From: Syngnathus acus
Lineage: Eukaryota > Chordata > Actinopteri > Syngnathiformes > Syngnathidae
Reading direction: 5' to 3'
DNA length: 64,000 bases
Assembly (NCBI RefSeq): GCF_901709675.1
Contig: NC_051106.1
Location: forward strand, 1,524,001-1,588,000
The notes below the pieces were generated by a model. That model made no database searches, was not told where the DNA came from, and saw only the letters and a list, made by a program, of their open reading frames with translations. Positions 46,791 to 56,610 of the stretch are shown piece by piece. Numbering within the stretch: position 1 is the stretch's first letter; every line of letters begins with the position of its first letter. The position numbers and the translations under genes were made by a program.

Positions 46791-48040
46791 TCATCATGGT
46801 TAGCCCGCCCGAAGTCGGCACGTTGGGATGACGTCAGTGAGCGTCCCAAGAAGGCTAACGCAAAGGGTACTAGTGGTGGAAAAAAGGTGATGATTACCTT
46901 ACAATTAAAACTAGGGTGACCAGACGCAAAGGCGGTCCTGGCTACTTTTGCAAATCATCCATCGCCCCCCCCCCCCCACACACACACAAAACAACCCAAT
47001 AACTTTGCAAACACCGGTCGGTCCGTCAAACAACTTTAACCTAAATCAATGTTAACATTGATCACGTCACGTATGCGTGCATCAGGCAATGGGGCCATAG
47101 GCTATGGCCGTAGCGTAGTGCGTGCACTGCCCGTTTTTTATTATTTTTTAATTTTTGTGTGTAATTTTTTCACATAACACAATTGATTACATGTGGATAG
47201 GTATTATTATTTTTATGAATGAAATACAATTTATTTGGAAGCAGTTGTGTGGCCTTGGAATCCCTCGCCCCCTCCCTTTTCTTTTCCTCTCCGGCCTCCG
47301 CTGTCCCCCGCCGGCCGCCACCTTCTTGCCTGCTCGGAGCAGGCGAGGAGGGAGGGGCGGGTCGAGAAGAGAGGGCTGCTCTTCTGACACACGCACGCAA
47401 GAAGAACGAACGAACGAACGAACCCCGACCCGACACAACTGTCAGCAGCAAGTTGACATCACGTGACAATAAGGACGCCCCAGTGCCCACTGAACAGATT
47501 TGAGATGGAGCGTCCCAAGTGACGTTCATAGTTTTCAGTGCAGGATCAATCGGGATGCTGCTGTGTGTGGAGTAGTTTGGCAGCATCAGCGAGCTCTGAA
47601 TGAGATGCAACATCTTAAATTTAATCGGATTCGTTTTAATCGGAATATATGGTTTTTTCAGTCTTTTTGTAATGAGCTAATATTGCCACAAGACGGCGCC
47701 AAATACTCTGAAAAGTAGACTTACAGTGCTTTGGAGGACTTCAGTGGGAAATTGACTTATTAGTGCCATATTATTCTTCCTATTTTAATTAAAGACGAAT
47801 ATAGGTTGGTAACCAACACAATAAACAAATGATGCAGACGTTTTAACATGTTCACATACGCATGTCAGATTGTAGTCAAGACCACACCCACGGGTTGTGT
47901 CATCACCATTGCTGGCTCCTTCTCCTGGAGTCAAAGATGTAGAATCGAGAATACATACTAGAATTTCATCTTAATTCGTAGGGGAGCGACTAGGGAAGAA
48001 GAACAGAGCTGACATAACATGCTTAATTTCGTTTTCATTT
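46791..48040. other. Gene-free stretch with repeat fragments
   Basis: A GGGTGACCAGACG phrase at about 46,914 resembles the end of a common fish repeat. A GC-rich purine/pyrimidine block lies at 47,260-47,400, with (CGAA)n at 47,406-47,422. No exon is seen. Confidence 0.35.
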
Positions 48041-48404
48041 CTCAGAGCTCTCAATTCTATCAACATTTGATCCCACCAGGCTCTGGCAAGCACCATCAAA
48101 CCAGCACAGCACAGAAGCTCCAAAATGGGAGTCATGGAACCTCCAGCATCCTCCCAAGAGGGAAGTAAAGATGGGGTTGGATGCAATTCAGGAATTATTA
48201 TTATTATTATTATTATTTCTCCTTTTAAGAGTTTAGCGGTGCCTCACGCAACCTCATCTTCACATGGGACACCAGCGGCGAGGCCAAAAACCAGAGCAGT
48301 GGAAACACCGATGGCCAGAAAGCCACCAAGTATCCCGAAAGGGCTGCCACCTTACAGGACGCAATTGACGCAGTGGCACGCTGACTTCAAGTGCAGGTAA
48401 GAAA
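48041..48404 (+). other. Exon-like block of unknown origin
   Basis: A strong acceptor-like tract (TCGTTTTCATTTCTCAG, ending at about 48,045) is followed by open sequence. After an (ATT)n run and a second acceptor-like site, GAGTTTAG at 48,236, a 48-codon frame with GC-ending codons (GASRNLIFTWDTSGEA ... LQDAIDAVAR) ends in a stop. A consensus donor (GCAG then GTAAGA) follows at 48,396-48,402. No family is recognised. It may be a fragment of a degraded or duplicated gene, or part of an untranslated exon. Confidence 0.2.
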
Positions 48405-48444
48405 AAAAATGAGGATGATATGATCCACACACATCATTAAAAAG

Positions 48445-48550
48445 TACCGTTTTTTTCCGTGTATAATACGCAAAATTTAACTAATTTATTGTCCTAAAAT
48501 CTGGGGTGCGCATTATACATGGGTACAATTTTTTTTAAATTTTTTAAAAA

Positions 48551-48590
<40 letters not shown>

Positions 48591-49348
48591 AAATCATGGT
48601 ACTGGTACGAGTATTGATTTATGTATTGTTCTCTTCTTGTCATGTTGTGAAAGAATGTGGGTTGAATAAATACCGAAAGAACAATAGTGTGTTTGTACTG
48701 TGCTCTGGTCATTTCGTCAAAGAAGGGATAATTTAATACAATCAGCAAATAACAAAATGCGTATTACAGGTAATATTTTATTTCACAACACTTTGCCTTG
48801 TTCCTTTCGTCTCTGCTGTTCACTTCAAACACGCTCCATACGAACGCAATGCTCTCGTATCAGACGCTTGCTCGATCACCTGCTCGTTTGCTGTCACAAT
48901 GTACCCTACACAAATCCGAAACATTTGTTGCGGCTCCGAGTCACGACGAGGGGCAAGTTTTGGTTTCCAAGGGTGTTATTATTCCTCTTCAACGTCTCTC
49001 CCATACAGAGCCGCCTTTTTCACATGTCCGCACGTCACTTTCCTCTCTTTTCATCTGATCGCGGTGGTGCCTTTATGGGCAGTCGGAGAAATCAACGCCA
49101 ACAAAAAAAATACATCCAGCCTAGTTAAGACCATACCAAAGACTATAAAAATGGGACCCATTGCCTCCCTGCGTGTGTGACGATCATTGGGACTTAAAAA
49201 AAAAAAAGAAAAAAAAAAAAAAAATTAAAAAAAAAAAAAAAATTGGGTGCGTATTATACATGGGTACAGGCTTTTTTCCAGCATCAACATGCCATTGTTA
49301 GGGTGCGTATTATACATGGGGGCGTATTATACACGGAAAAAAACGGTA
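48445..49348. mobile_element. Non-autonomous inverted-repeat DNA transposon, copy 2
   Basis: Same family as 16,590-17,353. The 27-base perfect terminal inverted repeat begins TACCGTTTTTTTCCGTG and ends CACGGAAAAAAACGGTA, with outer TA. Its two arms share two substitutions relative to copy 1. Internal homology runs from 48,757 to 48,930. The interior also carries a long poly-T (48,555-48,586) and A-rich runs near 49,195-49,240 that are absent from copy 1. Confidence 0.9.
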
Positions 49349-49445
49349 TTATTCACAACAAGTAATAAATGAAAATTTGAAAATATATTTTTTTTCCTTC
49401 TTACATCTAATCCTGCCGTTAGCCTTCCTCAAACCAGCGGGTGCG

Positions 49446-49590
49446 GATGGTTGTTTGTCTCTGTGTGTGCCCTGCAATTGGCTGGCAACCGGTTGAGGGT
49501 GTCCCCCACCTACTGCCTGAGGACTGCTGGGATAGGCTCCAGCACGCCTGTGACCTCCATGGGGAAAAGCGGTATAGATGAATGGATGGC
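49446..49590 (+). mobile_element. 5'-truncated SINE/LINE 3' tail
   Basis: The segment GGCTGGCAACCGGTTGAGGG through GGGATAGGCTCCAGCACGCC to the tail GATGAATGGATGG is the same tail as in the complete SINE at 52,398-52,750, in the opposite orientation. The tRNA-like head is missing, as expected for incomplete reverse transcription. Confidence 0.8.
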
Positions 49591-49801
49591 TGGTTCACCA
49601 ACTCCGGTCCTAAAGGGTGCCAATCCAGCCCGTTTTATGTGCAGGCCTATTACAACACACCTGATTCAAATGATCAGCTCATCAGCAAGGTCTATTAAGC
49701 ATGATAACGATCCTAATTATTTGAATCGGGTGTCATGCAGTGGGGATGCATCTAAAACAGGCTGAATTGGCGCCCTTGAGAACCGGACTTGGTGACCCCT
49801 G
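49591..49801. mobile_element. Small non-autonomous element of the fish hAT type
   Basis: The ends GGTTCACCAACTCCGGTCCT and AACCGGACTTGGTGACCCC are roughly inverted, and the middle (CACCTGATTCAAATGATCAG / CTAATTATTTGAATCGGGTG) is nearly palindromic. This form is common in fish genomes. The target duplication was not resolved. Confidence 0.6.
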
Positions 49802-52385
49802 CTTGAGTATCAAATGCACAGTTCATAAATAGATGGTTAAAAGTAAGTCACATCCATTACAGGAGTTCAGCAGATATTTCCTAACCAGTCACATACATCA
49901 TCAAATGCGTCAAAGTCTGGTCTCGTTTGCTGGCACTGTAGCGCCCCCTTGTGTAAATATTTGACATGACACGGACCTGAACCGACTACTGTTTAAGGAC
50001 AAATTTGGATGTAATTACAACAACACAGTACAATACAACACAACAACCAAAACAATAGAATTAGAGTAACAAAATACTAAATTATACCATCAGAAAGTTT
50101 AGTAACATTTTTACACCCAAAATCACAAAATACGGTCGGTAGAAAGTGTTAAGAGATAGATACACACATGCTTATAAAGTGAAAATGTAAAATCTATACG
50201 AACATAAATACGTTTAAGAATTAATTCAACAAAAACAATTCTTGGTTGCTGCTAGCTTTTTGTCCAGCAGATGTCAGCAGACGCCGGAGGAGCTGCCGTC
50301 TGCCTGTGTGTGGTCCTTGTTTGAAGTTCTCACTCCACTGCAATGCAATCAAGTGCAGTGTCGGGGTGTGTGCGTGTGTGTGAGGGGAAGTAGTGTGTGT
50401 GTGCTCATGATGGGGTCCATTATGAGGCGCAAAGTGTCCTCCAGTCTTTGTTTTAGTGCTTTGATGTGCTCTTTACATTGACATGGATGCATACAATGCA
50501 CATCACTGTAAACCGCCGTTGCCATGGAGACGTCAACGCAAACAAAAAGAGGCATCATCGTGTCTTGTTTTTTTCCACTACTTTAGGCACGAGCACACAA
50601 TATTGCGGCTTTTAAACAACAAATTTGCAAAATATAAAAGGACTTGCTTTCACTTAATCATAGGCAATTTTATGAATCATTTTAAGATTTTTTTCAAATT
50701 TGATACATTTTGGAATACATCTGCAATATTAATACTAATACTAATACTATTTTCACAGGTTAATGTTGTGAATTTTTCATTTTTTTTTTTTTTAATATAT
50801 TTTCAAACCTTTTAGGCATGTAGGAATTATGGCTAATTTTATGAGGAATTTTTAGGGATGATTCTTAAACCAACCAATTTTGGAAAAAGACCGTAGCAAT
50901 ATAACGTGGGTAATAGCTTTGTCATTATTTTCCCATAAAGTGCCCGAGGCTGTGCGTGTGTGTGCTGTTCAGAGGAAGTGGTGCAGTACTATAAGTAAAC
51001 AGAGTTTGCAACGAAGCAGAGGAAATGATGGAGCAGCGATGCGTGGAGCGAAGGCCATATCCGGTCCGGCCCGGCTCGGCCGGGCCCGGCTTGAGGTTCC
51101 TGAAAGCAGCGTGGCCCCATGTGAGCGAGCAGGCACTTTACGGACAATGACACCCACAGGAAGTGTAAACACAGGTCAAGTGTTAAAGTCCAACCCGCCA
51201 ATTCTCACCTCCATTAGAGGGGGGTGTCTGCATCAGCACCCCCGCCGCCACGAGCAATTCACAGAACCCCCCCAAAACCTCAACACACGGCACCTGGGCC
51301 GAAAGGGTCATCAATGATATACTCTTGTTCAATGCAAGGACGAGAACACGATGGATTTAATTTCTCCTTGGCTGAGTTAATCAGATCAAAGGGTACTTTT
51401 CATCTTTTCAAAATAAATGCAGTAAATGAAGCTAAAATGTTCCACTTGAATGGATACACAGATGGACAATGCTAAAGCGCTCAATTAAATTAACACAGTC
51501 AACGAAGCTTATGTGTGAAACAGCTAACATGCTAAATGAATATCTAAACAATTGATAAAACAGCGAGCATGCTAAATATGTATGTAATATGTAGTAGATG
51601 AAGCTAACACCCTAAGGCAAAACCGACACAGCAGACAGAGCTAACATGCTAACTGAAAAGATTGAATCGTGACTAGCGTAGGAAAATGAATAAAAATGGA
51701 TTCAGCAGATGAAGCTAACAAGCCAAATGACAACATATTCCAGTTCTAAATGAAAACAGACGAAATAAATACAAGCCGCAACAGTTAACGTGTTTTGAGT
51801 GAAAAAGACGTTTTCAGGCATCCAGAATACACATGGCGAGTTCCCGGGTCGTTTTGGGAAGTTTAATCCCTCATTAAGTGAATAATGAGCCCACAGTGCT
51901 ACTTCGATGGCCCCACAGGTCCTCAGAGGGGCCCCTCGTGGGGCTCGTACAGTAGCAGGTGTCGATGCTAATGGATAACGGCGGCCACATGTGCAAATGC
52001 AACGTAGGCAACATCTGCATAGCCGACACGCACCGCTCTTCACACAGCCAATTCGCATGAAAGTACAATTTTGTAGGATTTTGATTCAGCACAGTTACGG
52101 TATGCAGTTAGCTGGCTATAGCTATTGCTTACAGTTCACCCATATTGCCATGTGAGAGTGCCTTGTTGTTAGCCGTGAGGGCACGCATCTCATGCAGAGA
52201 AAGACAGAAGAGTGAAAAGGAAAATTGCAGTTCGACTTGACAGCCAGTTTGTGGACGGGGACTTGTGGCTCATGTGGCTGGTTTAGAGCGCCTCATTGTT
52301 GGCCTTGAGTGCACACACCACACAATCATATACTACAGTTTTCTTTAACCATAATCTTTGATTGGTGATTTTATTTTATATAAAC
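49802..52385. other. Gene-free stretch
   Basis: No exon with splice support is seen. A TG-rich tract lies at 50,365-50,405, and degenerate AGCTAACATGCTAA phrases recur at 51,480-51,720. A CTCF-like core on the minus strand lies at 49,939-49,954 (AAGGGGGCGCTA). Confidence 0.4.
51480..51720. repeat. Degenerate AGCTAACATGCTAA repeat
   Basis: AGCTAACATGCTAA, GCGAGCATGCTAAAT, AAGCTAACACCCTAAG and AGCTAACATGCTAACTG recur at irregular spacing. Confidence 0.5.
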
Positions 52386-52397
52386 ATTTCAAAGAAT

Positions 52398-52750
52398 CCA
52401 TTCATCCATTTTCGGAACCGCTTAGTCCCCACGGGGGTCGCGGGTGTGCTGGAGCCTATCCCAGCCGTCATCGGGGGACACCCTGAACCGGTTGCCAGCC
52501 AATCGCAGGGCACACAGAGACAAACAACCATTTGCACTCGCACTCACACCTAGGGACAATTTGGAGTCTTCAGTCAGCCTACCAAGCATGTTTTTGGGAT
52601 GTGGGAGGACACCGGACTGCCCGGAGAAAACCCACGCGGGCCCGGGGAGAACATGCAAACTCCACACAGGGAGGGCCGGAGGTGGAATCGAACCCACACC
52701 CTCCTAACTGTGAGGCGGACGTGCTACCCAGTGCGTCACCGAGCCGCCCC
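52398..52750 (-). mobile_element. Full-length tRNA-derived SINE with perfect 12-base target duplication
   Basis: Read on the minus strand, the head (52,750 down) has an A-box-like GGGTAGCACGTCCG and a B box GGTTCGATTCC spaced as in tRNA genes. A central region (TTTGCATGTTCTCCCCGGGC) follows, then the LINE-like tail GGGATAGGCTCCAGCAC ending in GGATGAATGG. The flanks 52,386-52,397 and 52,751-52,762 are both ATTTCAAAGAAT. The element would be transcribed by RNA polymerase III and mobilised by the LINE that shares its tail. The perfect duplication indicates a relatively recent insertion. Confidence 0.92.
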
Positions 52751-52762
52751 ATTTCAAAGAAT

Positions 52763-55066
52763 AAATAAGATTTATATCTAAAAAAAATCTACGATTTTCT
52801 TTCATGGTAAGTAATTAAGCAATTATGACCTCTTGTATAATTGCTGACTGCGACTGGGCTGCATATTGACGTACACGCACTTTCAAGCACAATTGTGAAC
52901 GATGGCCCAATAGGGTGACGTCACGCTGCCCGTATTCACTCCTATGACTTTGAATGGGCCAGCACAATGAATGCGGAGTGTATTCCTTGTCTGGTTCCAA
53001 TACACATCCGACAATCCGCCACTTCCTCCTTAATGAACTTCAACATTGCTTTTGTCATGAAAAGGAAGTTTTTTTTTTTTGCGAGACAAATTTATTTCTT
53101 TATGTCTAGAAAAAAAAAAGCCCAATAGAGTTGGATGAAGGGTGGTCCCAGCACAGTACAGGCAGTGTGTTTACCTGGTTGATGAGACGTCGGAGTGTCA
53201 CTCAGCTGCGCAGAGCAAACAGTGAACGAGCGCATGCGCACGTTGCGCTCTCCAAAAAGGACAAGCCGTGTTTGCAGAGCTGCAGTTGAAAGGCTGACTC
53301 GCAGACGCTGTTTCGCCTCAAATCGCCTCGCTCGCAGCAGCGGCACCTCAGTGACGAAAGCAAAGAGATCACATGGCGCAATTAGGAGCGCAATCGCCTC
53401 GCAGCGCAAACACGTCTGCACAAAAGACGCTGCTCAAGAGTGCAATCAGTACACGACACGCAAACACCGGCGGCCAATAATGAGGGGAAACCCAAATAGG
53501 AGTGAAAGTTGTTGGGATCAAACGGAGACGGGTTGGGGCTCGCTGATGGTGTAGGGGCACACTCGCCTGTCTTGTTGCCGGCACCGTGAGTTCGATTCTC
53601 CCATTTACGGTGTATGTGTCAAAAAACGGGAGAATTAAGATGAGAGGGAAAATACTTTTAATTCAAGTGGAATTAGTTTTGCATATGATATGTGAGAAAT
53701 ACGATTAAGGGTTTTTAAAACGTGACTAATGGAGGATCGTGAAAATATCACAAACAATGGGGGAAAGCGCACCCACCTGAAAAATTTGCAAAACATTGCT
53801 GATACAGCTAGGGGTCCTCATAAGAGCAACATTTTAAAAAGGTTTATTGACCATAAAACATAATTACAATACAGTGGGAACAAAACTTCTAAACCAACTT
53901 TGACAAAAAACGACTGCAAAAATTAAACGTTAACAGCAAATTCTAATTAGAAATGCCTTTTTGTGTCCCTTTAACATATATAACCGATTTTTGATGCTGT
54001 TAAAAACGTATTAACTTTTTTTCTTGGCACGTTTTGTCGTATATGTTCATTTTTTAAGTTTGACGTATACATGCTTAGATGAATAAATAATAATTAATTT
54101 ATTTATTTAATAATATAAATGCTGAACCTAACCCTCAATTCATAAATATCATATGTTCTATGTTGATACAATCCTCAAGTGTCCCAATAGAGCTGACTGT
54201 AATGTGCAAATTGCACTGACCTAAACCAGTAAAGCTAATTGAGAGATGATATTTTTTTCTCAATAGCCGTGAGAGAGGAGGTGCCAGGCAGCAAAGTTGC
54301 TCCTCTAATGACTTTCGCACTCATCGTATTCTTCATGCAGTGCACCCCCCCCCCCCCCCACACACACACACATACAAAACCACCAATTCGCCAGATATGA
54401 TACAGATAGCGTGGTTAAGGACGACACAGTGCATCAAGGTTGCAACCCTGATAGATTATATGGTCGTAATAGAAACAAGAGAAGCCATAAAACAATAAAG
54501 AGAAAAACATCGGTTGTCAAATTTGACGCCTCCATTAGGCAGCCCATTTCAGGGAGCGACACCCCGGCCGCAAAACGTCACACGTCGTGCTGGCCCCCGT
54601 CATTGTTCTCGAGAAAGGCCATAATCGTGTGTTTGTGAATCTCTTCATGGTTCCGTCGGCGACTTATTCAGCTGCTAAAATGGGAACGAGAAAAAAAAAA
54701 AGTGAAGTTCTTGCAAGGTTCTCATTCGGTCACGCCGGTGAGATGATTTGCCTTTAATAAGATCATTTGGCAACATCAAGGCTTTCCCAGCAGTCGTGAT
54801 TACATCTGGACTCAAGATCCATGCAGGAATTTGTAGGCCGGCTAATTCTGGCTGGGAGTCAACGACCCCCAACCCGCGTCTTCAAAAGCCCCCACTTGAT
54901 CCCCCTCCCCGCCCCCTCCTCAAAGGGTGAGGATGTTTGACAATCCCATCTTGTACTCGTCCCGCAATTAATTGGATACGTTGTTGGGATGTTGGCTCCT
55001 CTCATCTTTGGCTTGGGGAGACAAAAGAGGGGGGGGGGTCTGTTGACACCTCCGCGTCTGGCCGGG
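52763..55066. other. Upstream region of noto
   Basis: A tRNA-like SINE head remnant lies at about 53,540-53,605 (GATGGTGTAGGGGCACACTC then GAGTTCGATTCTCC). AT-rich sequence runs from 53,640 to 54,330, and a C/CA run lies at 54,345-54,372. The segment 54,735-54,860, just upstream of the noto promoter, is unique and balanced (TTTAATAAGATCATTTGGC, GCCGGCTAATTCTGGCTGG) and may hold enhancer sequence. Confidence 0.4.
53539..53610 (+). mobile_element. tRNA-like SINE head remnant
   Basis: GCTGATGGTGTAGGGGCAC resembles an A box and GAGTTCGATTCTCC a B box. The body after it does not match the other SINE. It is unlikely to be a working tRNA because the stems do not pair. Confidence 0.5.
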
Positions 55067-55073
55067 TATAAAA
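55067..55073 (+). promoter_or_regulatory. TATA box of noto
   Basis: GGGTATAAAAGAAG lies about 46-52 bases before the ATG. A start site 25-30 bases downstream would give a 5' UTR of about 20-25 bases, short but workable. Confidence 0.7.
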
Positions 55074-55118
55074 GAAGGGAGGCCACCGTTAGCCTCGCAT
55101 GTTCATCTCGTGGCAAGG

Positions 55119-56610
55119 ATGCAGATTCCGAGCAGCAGAGCCACGGGAGCTTTCGGCGGATACTCGGTGCGTAATTACGCGCCGGCGCAGCCCAAGCCCA
55201 AGTCATTCACCATCGACGCGCTACTCGCCAAGCCAGACGAGTGCAACTCGGAGCGGGCGAGTCCGGGGCTCCCTTACCCGGCCGCACTGCACGTCGGCAC
55301 CGGACTGACCTACGCGCCCTGCCCGTACAACATGCTGCCCGCCGGCTATTCCGCCGTCTACTGCTGCCCGCCGTTCCCCTACCAGGCGTCCTGTCGCGGT
55401 GCCTTTTACGCGCAAGGTATTCAATTCAAGTCCTTCTCACTTGGAATGCTTTTCAATCATCTCACCTTAACTGACTTTTGTGACTGTTTTTGCAGCGGCG
55501 TCAATGCCCAAGGTGCACGCGTTGAAAGCCAAGGGGGGCAAATCCAAGCGCATGCGCACCAGCTTCACCAGCGAGCAACTCTCCCGCCTGGAGAAGGAGT
55601 TCGCCCGGCAGCAGTACATGGTCGGCTCCGAGAGGTTCCTGCTCGCCTCCGCCCTGCAGCTCACGGAAGCGCAGGTCAGAAAAAAATACAATTAATATGA
55701 TTGAGTTTACGAGACAAAATGAAGGCAACAAAGTTTTAATGTGCATTGAGGTCGCCATTAAAGGGGAGAAAAGTTGAACCGACACTCAGTGAGTGCTGAC
55801 ATAAGAAATTTCTATCTAAATCAATTTAAAGCATATAAAATATGTTGTAAATATGAAAAATATTGTTTTACACGTTAAGAAAGAAACATTAACTATGTCT
55901 TTGATACTGTGTTTGAAATTGTGTGTTTGATAAAGTGAGGGGGAAAACAAAGCGGCGATCAGTTGTCCAAACTCAGGCAAGAAATAAAACTGCTGTTTAC
56001 GTGACAAATTATAAGAAAAACACTTTAGAAGTTTCTTTTCTTCCTCAGGTCTTTGATGTAAAGCGAGAAAACCCTAATAACTCCTTGAGTGGGTGGTCAT
56101 AGAAAGATTAAAATCCAGCACTCAAAACCAAATTTCCTTTCACATATTGCATTTACATATTAACGGTCAAAACTCTTTTAAGACATTCCGTCTTTGATAT
56201 TGTCAATTAAAGACACTCAATGATGATGAATGACAATTGCAAACACTGAAAAAGACTTTTCTTAGACATGAGAATGCATTTTGATCGTGTCTTTGATGTC
56301 TTTGATTTTGAGTCTTCCACTCTTTCAGTGATTAGTTAACTTCTAAACATTTTTAACAACTCCAAATGACTTATTTTTAATTCTTGTACTGTTCTTTTTG
56401 TAGGTGAAAGTATGGTTCCAGAACCGTCGCATCAAATGGCGCAAGCAGAGTCTGGAGCAGCAGCAGGCCAAGCTGGCCAAGCTGGGCCTAGCCACCACCA
56501 CCCCGCCCAAAAGCCCCGGATCTCAAGGCCACGCTGACGAAGAGGAGGAAGAATTCTCTGACTCTGACGTGGATGTGGATGTGTCCGATGATGCCCACGA
56601 GCCTTGCTGA
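55119..56610 (+). CDS. noto: Notochord homeobox transcription factor (Noto/floating head)
   Basis: Homeodomain transcription factor required for notochord formation (zebrafish floating head). The exons are 55,119-55,416, 55,496-55,674 and 56,404-56,610 with matching phases, giving 227 aa. An eh1-type repressor motif, FTIDALL, lies at residues 30-36. The homeodomain spans 116-175 ([19 protein letters not shown] ... [10 protein letters not shown] ... [15 protein letters not shown]), with Gln50 and Asn51 in the recognition helix. The QQYMVG and KWRKQSLEQ segments mark the Not family. The homeodomain is split by an intron at position 44, as is usual for this class. The C-terminus is strongly acidic ([15 protein letters not shown]). 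The start chosen is the first ATG after the TATA box. The 3' UTR is AU-rich, which suits a short-lived mRNA. Confidence 0.95.

Noticed and set aside
53539-53610. tRNA gene
   Set aside because: Box A and B-like motifs exist, but the acceptor and anticodon stems do not pair, so it is a SINE head remnant.
55110-55118. GTG-initiated start three codons before noto ATG
   Set aside because: Eukaryotic translation starts at the ATG at 55,119. The upstream codons are 5' UTR.
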